Positions 41,951-50,804 of a DNA stretch of 64,000 nucleotides are shown in pieces. Position 1 is the first letter of the stretch, and the number at the start of each line of letters is the position of its first letter. A model generated the notes under the pieces. That model did no database searches, was not told where the DNA came from, and saw only the letters and a list, made by a program, of their open reading frames with translations. The position numbers and the translations under genes were made by a program. This DNA is from JAKFEW01 sp036675505 (lineage in GTDB: Bacteria; Cyanobacteriota; Sericytochromatia; S15B-MN24; JAQBPE01). The DNA is taken from contig JAKFEW010000141.1 in the NCBI GenBank assembly GCA_036675505.1, positions 186,001 through 250,000 of the forward strand, given 5' to 3'.

Positions 41951-43213
41951 CTAAAGCACGCGGCGGAAGCGCAGCCAGAACTTCCCGTGGGCCCAGCTCC
42001 ACCAGGGCCTGTGGCGCCATTCCTCGCAGGTGACCTCGTGCGACTCCGCCATGCGCGCGACGAACCAGCGGTTGAGCGGGTCGAGCAATGCGTCGTCGTT
42101 CGTCGACACGTTCAGCTCGGCGTTCGAGAAGAAGCTCATCGGGTCGAAGTTCGCGCTGCCGAGCGTGGCCCAGGCGTCGTCGACGAGCAGCGCCTTGGCG
42201 TGCATGAGGCTCGGCTGGTATTCGTACACGCGCACGCCGGCGCCCAGCAGTTCGCCGTAGAGCTCGCGCGAGGCATGATAGACGAACATGCGGTCGTTGC
42301 GCCGCCCCATCGTGAGGATGCGGACGTCGACGCCGCGCTCGGCGGCGTGCGCCAGGGCGAGACGCGTGGTGGTGTCGGGCAGGAAGTAGGGGCTCGCGAC
42401 CCATAGCCGCCTGCGCGCCGCGGCCATACAGGTCTGGTAGAGCACGCCGAGCGGCGAGACGCCGGAGGTGTAGTTGCCGGTCGTGACCAGCACCGGCCGG
42501 TCGCCCTCGCGGGCCACGCCCGAGGCGCACGCGAAGTCGATGTAGCCGCCCACGCAGGCCCACTGGCGCAGGAACGTGCCGCAAAGCCGGTCGACGACCA
42601 GGCCCTCGAGCTTCACTTCGACGTCCGACCAGGGTGCGTCGTCCTGCCAGGTGCCGTCCCACTCGTCCGAGACCCCGGTGCCGCCCACCATCGCGACCTT
42701 GCCGTCGATCGCGAGCAGCTTGCGGTGGGTGCGCGTGAGGTACTCGGCCGGCGCGAACCACTCGAACTGGTTGTAGAAGCGCACGTCGACCCCGCCCGCG
42801 CGCAGGCGGTCCCAGTATGCTCGCGCGACCTTGCCCGCGCCCTGCGCGTCCGCGATCAAGCGCACCGTCACGCCTGCCTGCGCCCGCTCGATCAGCGCGG
42901 CGGCGAGGTCGTCCGCGCGGCGCCCGTTGGTCATGTAGTAAGTCTCCATGTACACGGCATCCACCGCGAGCGCGATCGCGTCCAGGCGCGCGCGGTAAAT
43001 CTCGCCGGGCGTGGCGTAGAAGCCCGTGACCCGGCCGGGCGCCTCGGTCGAGTCCGACACGCCAGGCAGCACGCGCAGAAACTCGGGGTCGTCGGCGGCC
43101 GGCGTGTTCTTGAAGTGGTAGAAATAGCGGCCGCGGAAGGTCCCGCGCAGCCAGAACACGAAGAGCACGAGCAACACGGCGGTGGCGAAGATGCCGACGA
43201 TCCACGCGATCAT
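41951..43213 (-). CDS. Phospholipase D-family protein, cardiolipin-synthase-like
   Basis: A 420-residue membrane-anchored PLD enzyme. ATG 43213 is preceded by GGAAGGAG. One N-terminal membrane helix (about 3-22), then two HKD motifs: THRKLLAIDGK (His163, Lys165, Asp170) and MHAKALLVDD with LGSANFD near residue 350. Cardiolipin synthases of the ClsA type have two membrane helices, and this has one, like ClsB/ClsC-type enzymes. Phosphatidyl transfer between glycerophospholipids is the likely reaction, but other PLD activities are possible. Confidence 0.9.
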   Translation of the reverse strand: MIAWIVGIFATAVLLVLFVFWLRGTFRGRYFYHFKNTPAADDPEFLRVLPGVSDSTEAPGRVTGFYATPGEIYRARLDAIALAVDAVYMETYYMTNGRRADDLAAALIERAQAGVTVRLIADAQGAGKVARAYWDRLRAGGVDVRFYNQFEWFAPAEYLTRTHRKLLAIDGKVAMVGGTGVSDEWDGTWQDDAPWSDVEVKLEGLVVDRLCGTFLRQWACVGGYIDFACASGVAREGDRPVLVTTGNYTSGVSPLGVLYQTCMAAARRRLWVASPYFLPDTTTRLALAHAAERGVDVRILTMGRRNDRMFVYHASRELYGELLGAGVRVYEYQPSLMHAKALLVDDAWATLGSANFDPMSFFSNAELNVSTNDDALLDPLNRWFVARMAESHEVTCEEWRHRPWWSWAHGKFWLRFRRVL

Positions 43214-43318
43214 GCCCCGCTCCTTCCGCCCAGAGGTTTCCCGTTCCAGTCTAGCTGGGCCCGCACGCATGGGCCTACGGGCGGACGGGCGTCCGGCGCG
43301 GGTCTTGCCGTGCAGTGG

Positions 43319-43324
43319 TATGAT
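43319..43324 (+). promoter_or_regulatory. -10 element TATGAT for the thioesterase gene
   Basis: TATGAT ends 9 nt before ATG 43334 and no Shine-Dalgarno fits. A near-leaderless transcript is likely. Confidence 0.45.
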
Positions 43325-43333
43325 GGCGGGCGT

Positions 43334-43774
43334 ATGCAACGCTTGCCCGAACACGGTCCCTGCTTCGTCTGCGGCACGGCGAACCCTGCCAGCATGGGGT
43401 TCGTCTTCTACCTCGGCGACGACCTGCTGGTCGCCGAAGGCACGCTCACCAAGGCCATGCAGGGCCCACCCGGCCACGCGCACGGCGGCAGCCTGGCGGC
43501 CGTGATGGACGAGGCGATGGGCCGGCTGCTCTGGGAGAAAGGCCACCGCGTGGTGGCCGCACGCCTGGAGTTCGACTACCGCGCACCCACGCCGCTCGGC
43601 GTGCCGCTGCGCGTGGAGGCCCGGATGGAGCCGATCCGCCGCAAGTCGATCCCGACCACGGCGCGGATCCTGCTGCCGGACGGGACGGTGACGGTCGAGG
43701 GGAAGGGCATCTTCGTGGAGATGGGCGAGGACTTCTTCAAGAAGTTCGGGGATTTCTGGGGCAAGCCAGTGTAA
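43334..43774 (+). CDS. Hotdog-fold thioesterase (PaaI-like)
   Basis: A 146-residue acyl-CoA thioesterase of the PaaI/4HBT superfamily. It has HAHGGSLAAVMDEAMGRLLW, the HGG...DE active-site helix with the catalytic acid, and the following beta-strands (VAARLEFDYRAPTPLGVPLRVEARM). A CFVCGTANP segment near the N-terminus matches the CxxCG lead-in often seen in such proteins. ATG 43334 fits the -10 element just upstream. The substrate is unknown, and it sits alone between two minus-strand genes. Confidence 0.9.
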   Translation: MQRLPEHGPCFVCGTANPASMGFVFYLGDDLLVAEGTLTKAMQGPPGHAHGGSLAAVMDEAMGRLLWEKGHRVVAARLEFDYRAPTPLGVPLRVEARMEPIRRKSIPTTARILLPDGTVTVEGKGIFVEMGEDFFKKFGDFWGKPV

Positions 43775-43816
43775 TAGGGCCGCCAGGGTGAGGGGGCCCG
43801 CGAGGCGCCCGTCGGC

Positions 43817-45241
43817 CTAGTCCTTCGCCTCCAACCGCACCACCACTGTCGCCCGCCGCCACGGGCCCTTCTCCCGCTCCGCCGCCCGCCCGACGAAGCT
43901 CAGGCCGTCCGCGGTCCAGCTGAACCCACCCTCGTCCAGCGCGAAGAACGGCGGAAGGTCCGCCACCTTCTCGTCCATCCGCCGCCGCGGCTCGGCCACG
44001 GACGTCACGAACACGTGGCCGACGTCGAGCCCCGCGATCAGCCGCCCGTCCGGGCTCCAGCCCCACTCGCCGCGCACGCCGAGCAGCGGCTGGGCCGCGC
44101 TGGTGCGACCGTCCCAGGCCCAGGCGGTCCCGGCGGTCACGAGCGCCATCCGCGCCCCGGGGCCGGGCAGCCAGCGCGGCGGGGGCGCCGCCGGCCCGGC
44201 GTCGAGCACCGCGTTCATGAGCGCCTGGCCGTCGAGCGAGACCCATTCCAGGCGGGTCAGATCGCCGGGGCGCGGCACCGGCCGGTCGGTGGCCCGGATG
44301 AAGAGCGAGTGCCCGTCCGGCGCCCAGTCGTATCGCAGCCCGCCCACCAGCACGCCGGCGGCCGGAAACACGCGCCGGCTTTCGCCATCTCGCCACACGT
44401 AGAGGGCCTCGCGTCGGCCGGCGGGCCCATCGGCGACGCGCGGGCCGGCGTAGGCCATGGCCGCGCCCGCGGAGCCGGGGGCGATCTGGACGTCGGTCGG
44501 CGAGGCGGCGGCGCCGAAGGTCTCGGCCTGCCCCGAGCCGAGCGACCAGCGCTCGAGCATGCGCTCGGCCGGCCGGGCCACCCAGGCCGTGTAGCCGTCC
44601 GGCGTGACGTCGAAGGTGCGGCCTGTAGGGCCCGCGGCCGCCTCGCCGACGGGGATGACGGCGCCACCCGCGGTCCGGCGCAAGAGCAGGTAGCGCGGCC
44701 CGTCGGGCCCCGGTGGCACCAGCCGCTTGTAGATGTCCCGCAGGGGCTCGGCCACCAGCAGCGGCTCGCTTTCGCCGGGCGGGGCCGGCGCGGCCGGCGG
44801 GGCGGGCGTGGCCTTCGGATCGCCAGGTGTCCGCGGGCGGCTGTCCGGCGACCGCGCCGCCGGGCCGAGCGTGACGCGGGCGTCGCGCACCACGAGCGCT
44901 TCCGGTCCGACGACGAGCGCGCGCAGCGCCGCCCGCCGGACCGCGAGCGGCAGGTCGTCCTCGATCGTCAGCAGCGCCTCGATCAGCGGCAGCTCGCGCG
45001 GGAAGCGGCGATCGACGGCCGCCACCTGGCCGATCTGCGTGCGCAGCCGGCCCGCCACCAGGGGCTTCAACAGCTTCACCCGGCGCGCGAAGGTCGCGGC
45101 GGCCTCGATCTGCCCATTCTCCACCGCCTCGCGCTCGGCGCGGATCATGTAACCGTCGTAGACGACCGTCGCAATCAGCGAGACGCCGCCGCCCATGGCG
45201 ACGGCGAGCAAAACCTGGCGGATCGTCCCCGACCTGGCCAT
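43817..45241 (-). CDS. Membrane-anchored WD40/TolB-like beta-propeller protein
   Basis: A 474-residue protein with an N-terminal uncleaved membrane helix (VLLAVAMGGGVSLIATVVYDGY), a helical segment (about 35-110), a Pro/Ala-rich linker (about 135-160) and a beta-propeller of TolB/PD40 type, with repeats such as DWAPDGHSLFIRATD, GWSPDGRLIAGLDVG and SWTADGLSFVG. It may be periplasmic and protein-binding. The start (ATG 45241) has no clear Shine-Dalgarno; the preceding gene ends 22 bp upstream, suggesting an operon with the Rossmann protein at 45263. Confidence 0.8.
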   Translation of the reverse strand: MARSGTIRQVLLAVAMGGGVSLIATVVYDGYMIRAEREAVENGQIEAAATFARRVKLLKPLVAGRLRTQIGQVAAVDRRFPRELPLIEALLTIEDDLPLAVRRAALRALVVGPEALVVRDARVTLGPAARSPDSRPRTPGDPKATPAPPAAPAPPGESEPLLVAEPLRDIYKRLVPPGPDGPRYLLLRRTAGGAVIPVGEAAAGPTGRTFDVTPDGYTAWVARPAERMLERWSLGSGQAETFGAAASPTDVQIAPGSAGAAMAYAGPRVADGPAGRREALYVWRDGESRRVFPAAGVLVGGLRYDWAPDGHSLFIRATDRPVPRPGDLTRLEWVSLDGQALMNAVLDAGPAAPPPRWLPGPGARMALVTAGTAWAWDGRTSAAQPLLGVRGEWGWSPDGRLIAGLDVGHVFVTSVAEPRRRMDEKVADLPPFFALDEGGFSWTADGLSFVGRAAEREKGPWRRATVVVRLEAKD

Positions 45242-45262
45242 CGTGAGGCCCGGGGCCCGGGA

Positions 45263-45775
45263 TCAGTCGAGGTAGAAGGTCGTGACGACCTTGTGGTTCT
45301 CCTGCGCGTAGCGGACGGCTTCCTGGAGCGTGTGGCTCGTGTGGTACAGGAAGCAGATCAGCTGCTGGCAGTTCTCGATGATTTCCTGGTTGCACATCGA
45401 CGAGGCCTGGGCCAGCGTGAGCAGGCGGCGCTCGGGATGCTCGCGGATGGTGGGCAGCGAGGCCAGCAGATCCTGGCTCTCGCTGGTCTGCTGCGAGATG
45501 GTCTGCGGCAGGATCACGAGCAGGTTGCCGGGGTTGGCGCGGCTCGCGCCCTTCACGACCGCGGCGTTGGTGCCGCCGGCGCCCGAGGTGATGATCTGGT
45601 TGCCGGTCAGCACCAGCGCGTACGACAGCATCTCGATCAGCTGCTGGTGGGTCAGCGAGAGGTGGCGGCTCCCCAGAACGGCGACTTTCTTCGAGCCGGT
45701 GGCCTGTATCGTCTGCAGCTCTTGCATGAAGGCGTCGACGGAGAGCGGGATGTTCGAAACGCTGGAGACGTCCAT
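45263..45775 (-). CDS. SLOG/DprA-like Rossmann protein of cyanobacterial type
   Basis: A 170-residue nucleotide-binding-fold protein. KKVAVLGSRHLSLTHQQLIE, TGNQIITSGAGGTNAAVVKGA and LLVILPQTISQQTSESQDLL show the GSR and SGxxGTN motifs of the DprA/LOG (SLOG) superfamily. From memory, proteins of this length with GSKRIAVLGSRHVPITHQQLIE are almost universal in cyanobacteria as 'DNA recombination-mediator protein A', although they are distinct from true DprA, which is longer and binds ssDNA. LTLAQASSMCNQEIIENCQQLICFLYHTSHTL is the lineage-typical C-terminal part. A GAGGA site lies 11 nt before the ATG. Confidence 0.85.
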   Translation of the reverse strand: MDVSSVSNIPLSVDAFMQELQTIQATGSKKVAVLGSRHLSLTHQQLIEMLSYALVLTGNQIITSGAGGTNAAVVKGASRANPGNLLVILPQTISQQTSESQDLLASLPTIREHPERRLLTLAQASSMCNQEIIENCQQLICFLYHTSHTLQEAVRYAQENHKVVTTFYLD

Positions 45776-45854
45776 TGCCGGTTTGGGTCCTCGGTGGTAG
45801 GTCAGTCTTGGGCCGGGCTATCGTATCACAACATCAGCCTGCCAGCTAGTGACA

Positions 45855-45880
45855 ACCCGCACAGCAAGGTGTTTGCGGGT
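45855..45880. promoter_or_regulatory. Inverted repeat in the uvrD promoter region
   Basis: acccgca (45855-45861) and tgcgggt (45874-45880) with a 12-nt spacer, immediately upstream of the -35-like TGGACG. It may be an operator; it does not match known SOS boxes. Confidence 0.35.
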
Positions 45881-45882
45881 GC

Positions 45883-45912
45883 TGGACGGGGCGTCGCTGC
45901 GCGCTTTAAAAT
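45883..45912 (+). promoter_or_regulatory. Promoter of the UvrD/PcrA helicase gene
   Basis: TGGACG (45883-45888), 18-bp spacer, TAAAAT (45907-45912). Start of transcription is expected near 45919, giving a leader of about 33 nt with GAGGT. Confidence 0.5.
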
Positions 45913-45951
45913 GGTCGTCTCGATCCCTTGTTCGAAGACCGAGGTCTCACC

Positions 45952-48309
45952 TTGACGTCCCCCCTTCTCGAAGGCTTGAATCCTCTCCAGCAGCAGGCTG
46001 TGGCCCATACGGAAGGGCCATTGCTCATCCTGGCCGGAGCGGGTTCCGGTAAGACGAAAACGCTGACCCACCGGATCGCGCACCTGATCGCCGCAGGCCA
46101 CGCCCAGCCCGACGAGGTGCTCGCCGTCACGTTCACCAACAAGGCCGCCAACGAGCTCAAGGAGCGCCTCGGGCACCTGATGACGCATGGTCCCGCCGCC
46201 ACGGGCGGCGCGGGACCGCTGTTCGCCCACCAGCCCTGGATGGTGCGCGGCATGTGGGTCGGCACCTTCCACAGCATCTGCGGGAAGATCCTTCGCTTCG
46301 ACCTCGACAAGATGCCGGACTCGCCTTACGGCTCGAACTTCGTGATCTTCGACGAGGCCGACCAGCTCTCGGTGGTGAAGGTCGCGCTCGACAAGCTCGG
46401 TCTGGACGACAAGGCCTACGCGCCGCGGGCCATGCTCTCCAAGATCTCGGGCGCCAAGAGCCAGGGCCTGAGCGTCGACCAGTACTACGAGGCGGCGCGC
46501 GGCTACCAGTTCCAGAACATCGCGCGCATCTACGACTTCTACCAGAAGGAGCTCGCGCGCCAGAACGCGCTCGATTTCGACGACATGCTGCTCCTCGCCG
46601 TGCGCCTCTTCGAGCGCTGCCCCGAGGTGCTCGCGCGCTACCAGGCGCGCTTCAAGTACGTGCTCGTCGACGAGTACCAGGACACCAACCAGACGCAGTA
46701 CCAGCTCGTGAAGATGCTGGCGGGCTCGCGCGGCAACCTGTGCGTGGTGGGCGACGTCGACCAGAGCATCTACTCCTTCCGCAACGCGGACTTCCGGATC
46801 ATCCTGCGCTTCCAGCAGGACTGGCCGAGCGCCTCGATCATCAAGCTCGAGGAGAACTACCGCTCCACGCAATGCATCCTCGAGGCCGCGAACCAGCTGA
46901 TCGCGCACAACGAGAACCGCTTCGAGAAGAACCTCTGGACGCGCAACCCGCAAGGCGAGCAGATCACGCTGTACGAGGCGGTCGACGAGCGCGACGAGGC
47001 CGAGTTCGTGCTGATGCAGATCCGCAAGCGGCGGGGCGATCGCCCCCTGGCCGATTTCGCCGTCCTTTACCGCACCAACGCCCAGTCGCGCGCGCTCGAA
47101 GAGCTGTTCATGCGCTGGGGCACCCCCTACCGGCTGATCGGCGGCGTGCGGTTCTACGAGCGCAAGGAGATCAAGGACCTGCTCGGCTACCTGCGGCTGG
47201 TCCACAACCCGTCCGACGAGGCCGCCTTCACGCGCGTGGTGAACGTGCCCAAGCGCGGCATCGGCAAGACGACCGTCGACAAGGTGCTCGAGGCCGCCCG
47301 CAAGGCCGAGAAGAGCGCGATCGCCCTGCTGCGCGATCCGAACAGCGTGATCGAAGGCCTCACCGCCAAGACCGCCGGCAAGCTGGTGCAGTTCGCGGGC
47401 TGGGTGATGACGATGAACAAGCGAGCGCCCGACATGGCGGTGCAGGACCTCGTGAAGCTCGTGGCCGATGAGAGCGGCTACAGCCAGGCGCTGCTCGAGG
47501 AAGGCACCGAGGACGCGATGGGCCGGCTCGAGAACGTGGCCGAGCTCGTGAGCGTGGCGGGCGACTTCGTCACGAACAGCGACGACAAGAGCCTGGGCGC
47601 CTTCCTCACCCACCTCATGCTGATGTCCGACGCCGATCATTCGGGCGGCGCCGACGCGGACCGCGTCACGCTGATGACGCTGCACTCGGCCAAGGGCCTG
47701 GAGTTCCCGGTGGTCTTCCTGGTCGGCCTGGAAGAGGCGATCTTCCCGCACAAGCGCTCGATGGACGATCCGACCCAGCTCGAGGAGGAGCGCCGGCTCG
47801 CCTATGTCGGCATCACGCGCGCGCGCGAGCAGCTCGTGATCTCCCACGCGCGCCGGCGCACGGTCTTCGGCGAGTCCGCCCCGGCGATCCCCAGCCGCTT
47901 CCTGCGCGAGCTGCCGCCGCTCTGCGTGAACAAGCTCTCCTCGCCCCTGCTCAAGATGCAGGCCCGGCTCGGCGCGGTGGAGGGTGGCACGCGAAGCCGG
48001 ATCTCAGGTTCCTCTCGTGGGGTGGGTGGGCGGGGCGGCTCTGAGTCGGGCGACGTGGTCTGGATGCAGGACTTCGATGCCGCCGAGACCCAGAGCCGCC
48101 TGCGCGGCCCCCAGGGGCCGGCGGGCCCGCGGGTGGCCGCGAGCGACCTCGCGGTGGGCGATCGGGTCCGCCACGAGAAGTTCGGCGAGGGCGTGGTGGC
48201 GCGGGTGATCGGCAGCGGCGATCGTGCCACGCTCGCGATCTCCTTCCCTGGCCTCGGCCAGAAGATCCTCGATCCCCGCTTCGCGCCGCTCGAACGCGTG
48301 CGAGATTAG
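45952..48309 (+). CDS. pcrA: ATP-dependent DNA helicase PcrA/UvrD
   Basis: A 785-residue superfamily 1A 3'-5' DNA helicase for excision repair and removal of RecA or RNA polymerase. Q motif NPLQQQAV (10-17), Walker A AGAGSGKT (28-35), FTNKAANEL, DEYQDTN (motif II), GDVDQSIYSFR, LEENYRST, TLHSAKGLEFPVV, and VGITRARE (motif VI). A C-terminal Tudor-like module VGDRVRHEKFGEGVVARV is typical of PcrA. I chose TTG 45952, six nt after GAGGT; the alternative TTG 45928 lacks a site. The next gene begins 9 bp downstream. Confidence 0.96.
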   Translation: MTSPLLEGLNPLQQQAVAHTEGPLLILAGAGSGKTKTLTHRIAHLIAAGHAQPDEVLAVTFTNKAANELKERLGHLMTHGPAATGGAGPLFAHQPWMVRGMWVGTFHSICGKILRFDLDKMPDSPYGSNFVIFDEADQLSVVKVALDKLGLDDKAYAPRAMLSKISGAKSQGLSVDQYYEAARGYQFQNIARIYDFYQKELARQNALDFDDMLLLAVRLFERCPEVLARYQARFKYVLVDEYQDTNQTQYQLVKMLAGSRGNLCVVGDVDQSIYSFRNADFRIILRFQQDWPSASIIKLEENYRSTQCILEAANQLIAHNENRFEKNLWTRNPQGEQITLYEAVDERDEAEFVLMQIRKRRGDRPLADFAVLYRTNAQSRALEELFMRWGTPYRLIGGVRFYERKEIKDLLGYLRLVHNPSDEAAFTRVVNVPKRGIGKTTVDKVLEAARKAEKSAIALLRDPNSVIEGLTAKTAGKLVQFAGWVMTMNKRAPDMAVQDLVKLVADESGYSQALLEEGTEDAMGRLENVAELVSVAGDFVTNSDDKSLGAFLTHLMLMSDADHSGGADADRVTLMTLHSAKGLEFPVVFLVGLEEAIFPHKRSMDDPTQLEEERRLAYVGITRAREQLVISHARRRTVFGESAPAIPSRFLRELPPLCVNKLSSPLLKMQARLGAVEGGTRSRISGSSRGVGGRGGSESGDVVWMQDFDAAETQSRLRGPQGPAGPRVAASDLAVGDRVRHEKFGEGVVARVIGSGDRATLAISFPGLGQKILDPRFAPLERVRD

Positions 48310-48318
48310 GTGGCGCCC

Positions 48319-48639
48319 ATGGACCTCGGCATCGAGAACACCCTCATCACCCGGCTCTTCGCCGACGCGCTGGCGAAGGCCCAGGCGCGGCGGCTGGGCT
48401 TCGCCGCGGCGCTCGACGTCGACAACCGCCTCTTCACCGTCGCCGGTGAGCCGGCGCCCAAGCCCGTCATGCTGGCGTTCCGCAAGCTCGTCGCCGAGAT
48501 CGCGGCGGACGGGGTGCTGACCGACGGCGAGCGCCGCCAGCTCACGGCGTTCATGAGCCAGAACGGCGTGACGCTGCAGGCGCCGCTCACGCCGAACAAG
48601 GCGATCGACATCGACGGCATCGATCTGGGGCTGCCCTGA
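48319..48639 (+). CDS. Small helical protein, TerB-like
   Basis: A 106-residue protein; ATG 48319 is preceded by AGGTGG at five nt (GTG 48310 is possible but has no site). The pattern LVAEIAADGVLTDGERRQLTAFM resembles the ADG..s..E helix of TerB-like domains, and the same kind of motif (LADGKFTKEEQ) occurs in the N-terminus of the next protein. The C-terminal 25 residues (NKAIDIDGIDLGLP) are repeat-like. It is 9 bp after pcrA and probably co-transcribed with it. Function unknown. Confidence 0.65.
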   Translation: MDLGIENTLITRLFADALAKAQARRLGFAAALDVDNRLFTVAGEPAPKPVMLAFRKLVAEIAADGVLTDGERRQLTAFMSQNGVTLQAPLTPNKAIDIDGIDLGLP

Positions 48640-48652
48640 TCGCGGTCGCGAA

Positions 48653-48785
48653 TTGTTAAAGAACCATTTGGCCGTGTGAAACCTCGCCCGGGAAATGTCT
48701 AGTTTTCATTAAATGGCGCACGGCTGAGCAGACCGGGGGGAAAAACCTCTTTACAGCGCCCACCGCGTCGTGGAGGAGAGAAAAA
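48653..48785 (+). promoter_or_regulatory. Leader A of the GDPH/EF-hand gene pair
   Basis: Block 1 TTGTTAA (48653) and block 2 TTAAAT (48709) are 56 nt apart; a G-run (48735-48740) lies 26 nt after block 2, with cggctgagcagaccgggggg between. The same elements, with the same spacing, precede the paralogue at 50805. The AGGAGAG ribosome site follows at 48774. Confidence 0.55.
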
Positions 48786-50594
48786 ATGTTTGGTTTGCCC
48801 GGTCTGCCCAACCTGATGCCCCCCCTGCCCTTCGGGCTGCCCCTCCCGGGCCTGCCCCCGCTCGGGCTGCCGATCCCCCCGCTGCCGCTGCCCGGCTTCC
48901 CGCCCGCCGGCGGCCAGGGCCCGAAGGTCCAGGGCGACCAGAACAACGTGGCCACCCCGGCCGGTGGCTTCGGCGCCGGCGTCTCCGGCAACGGCGTCGC
49001 GGACATCGACAACGTCAACCTCGACGGCGCCGAGCTGCGCGCGCTCGACAACCTGATGCAGACCTACCTGGCGGACGGCAAGTTCACCAAGGAGGAGCAG
49101 AAGACCTACCAGGAGATCCGCTCGCTCTTCGGCCGCGGCGGTGCCCCTGCGCCCAACCCGACTGGTGGCACGGCGCCGACCACGCCCACCACGCCGACCA
49201 CGCCCACGCCACCTGCGGTGCCCTGCCCGAAGGACGCCTGGCCGATGGGTGACAAGAACGTGAACGGCCGCACCTTCAAGTCGTGGGGCGACCCGCACGA
49301 GGTCAGCGGCGACGGTGGCAAGTTCGACAACATGAAGTCGGGCACCTTCACCAAGCTCAAGAGCGCCTCGGGCGACTTCGAGGTCCAGACCACCCAGGCC
49401 AAGGATACGTCCGGCCGCTGGCCCGGCGCCACGCTCAACCACAAGGCCGCGATCAAGAGCGGCAGCGACGTCGTCGCCTATGACGGCCTCGCCAAGACGA
49501 TGAGCATCAACGGCAAGAACGTGCCGATCCCGAAGGAAGGCCAGTCCGTGGCGCTGCCCGGCGGCGGCCAGGTCGTCGGCACCAAGGACGGCGTCCAGGT
49601 GCAGACCGCCAAGGGCGACAAGGTCAACGTCCACCAGAAGGACCACTACATCGACATCTCGGGCGAGATCTCGGCCAACCGCAAGGACGGCGAGGTGCGC
49701 GGCTCGGTCGGCGCCTTCGACCACGACTCCACCGCGGGCAACGACCTGATCGGCCGCGACGGCAAGTCGTACAACATGGGCGACGCCAAGTCGCTCGACA
49801 CCTTCCTCGAGGACTGGCGCGTCAAGCCGGGCGAGGACCTGTTCGCGCCCAAGGATCCCGCGGGTGGCGGCGGCCCCGGCAACGCGGACGACCAGAAGGC
49901 CCAGGCCGAGTTCGCGGCGCTCGACAAGACCGGCAACGGCTACCTCTCGGGCTCCGAAATCACGCCTGAGCTCAAGGCCGCGTTCCCCGGCAAGGATCGC
50001 ATCACCTTCGAAGACTTCAAGGGCTTCCGCGCCGGCAAGATGGAAGCCGAAGCGGTGGCGAAGGACGAAGCCGATTTCGCCAAGCGCGACATCAACAACG
50101 ACGGCCAGCTCGACGGCAACGAAGTCGGCGATGCGGCCGGCTTCGACAAGGGCAACAACTGGAAGCGCCCGGACGGCTCCACCCAGACCGAGATCTCGAA
50201 AGAAGAGTTCATGGCTGGCCGGGCCGCCGCCCGCAAGGGTGGCGTGGCCGCCAACCCGCCCGCGGGCGGTGGGGCGCAGACCGAGGCCCCCAAGCCCGTC
50301 GAGGCGCCTCCGGCGATCGCGAAGGCCCGCAAGGCCAAGCGCAAGAAGAAGAAGCGCGGCTTCTTCAGCAAGCTCAAGCGCAGCTTCAGCAAGATGGCCG
50401 GCAAGGTGTTCAAGGTCGCGACCAACATCGCCTTCGCTCCCGTCAAGCACTTCGCGGCGGTCACCCAGGCGACGGTCGGCGTGGCCGGCAACCTGGCCAA
50501 GGGCGATGTGGGCGGCGCGTTCAACGCCGGCCTCCAGGGCGCGGCGGGTGTCGTCAAGGCCCACGACCCGTTCGATGGGGTGAAGATCTTCTAG
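48786..50594 (+). CDS. GDPH (MIIA/DUF1521-like) plus EF-hand protein A
   Basis: A 602-residue protein with no signal peptide; ATG 48786 after GGAGGAGA. Residues 1-40 are Pro/Leu repeats (LPGLPxL). Residues 70-118 form a helix module (VADIDNVNLDGAELRALDNL). Residues 165-355 are a beta domain starting SWGDPHEVSGDGGKFDNMKS, with Asp169-Pro170 as the candidate scissile bond. Metal-inducible autocleavage (DUF1521) and von Willebrand type D domains both start GDPH. Two EF-hand loops follow, DKTGNGYLSGSE (380-391) and DINNDGQLDGNE (435-446), then a strongly basic tail (KARKAKRKKKKRG) and a hydrophobic helix region. The assignment to DUF1521 is an inference. Confidence 0.8.
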   Translation: MFGLPGLPNLMPPLPFGLPLPGLPPLGLPIPPLPLPGFPPAGGQGPKVQGDQNNVATPAGGFGAGVSGNGVADIDNVNLDGAELRALDNLMQTYLADGKFTKEEQKTYQEIRSLFGRGGAPAPNPTGGTAPTTPTTPTTPTPPAVPCPKDAWPMGDKNVNGRTFKSWGDPHEVSGDGGKFDNMKSGTFTKLKSASGDFEVQTTQAKDTSGRWPGATLNHKAAIKSGSDVVAYDGLAKTMSINGKNVPIPKEGQSVALPGGGQVVGTKDGVQVQTAKGDKVNVHQKDHYIDISGEISANRKDGEVRGSVGAFDHDSTAGNDLIGRDGKSYNMGDAKSLDTFLEDWRVKPGEDLFAPKDPAGGGGPGNADDQKAQAEFAALDKTGNGYLSGSEITPELKAAFPGKDRITFEDFKGFRAGKMEAEAVAKDEADFAKRDINNDGQLDGNEVGDAAGFDKGNNWKRPDGSTQTEISKEEFMAGRAAARKGGVAANPPAGGGAQTEAPKPVEAPPAIAKARKAKRKKKKRGFFSKLKRSFSKMAGKVFKVATNIAFAPVKHFAAVTQATVGVAGNLAKGDVGGAFNAGLQGAAGVVKAHDPFDGVKIF

Positions 50595-50609
50595 GATCGG
50601 ACATCACGC

Positions 50610-50642
50610 GAGGGGGAGCCGTTCGGCTCCCCCTCTTCGTTT
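50610..50642 (+). terminator. Rho-independent terminator after protein A
   Basis: Perfect 11-bp stem gagggggagcc (50610-50620) / ggctccccctc (50625-50635), loop gttc, followed by ttcgtttt. It separates the two paralogues into distinct transcripts. Confidence 0.85.
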
Positions 50643-50663
50643 TGGCCAGGGTGATCCCGGCGA

Positions 50664-50804
50664 TTGTTAAGGGATTGTTTGCGCATTTTAAGAGTTGTCG
50701 AAAGCAACGCAATTCTGCGTTAAATCGCGTCCGGCCGACCGGATCGGGGGGGAATAACACTTTCACGTAGCCCGCTGTCCAGGCGAAGAGAGGGACCAGA
50801 GGAT
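50664..50804 (+). promoter_or_regulatory. Leader B of the GDPH/EF-hand gene pair
   Basis: TTGTTAA (50664) and TTAAAT (50720) are again 56 nt apart, followed by a G-run at 50746, exactly 26 nt after block 2. The intervening ccggccgaccggatcggggg aligns with leader A. Positions between blocks 1 and 2 have diverged. Confidence 0.55.
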
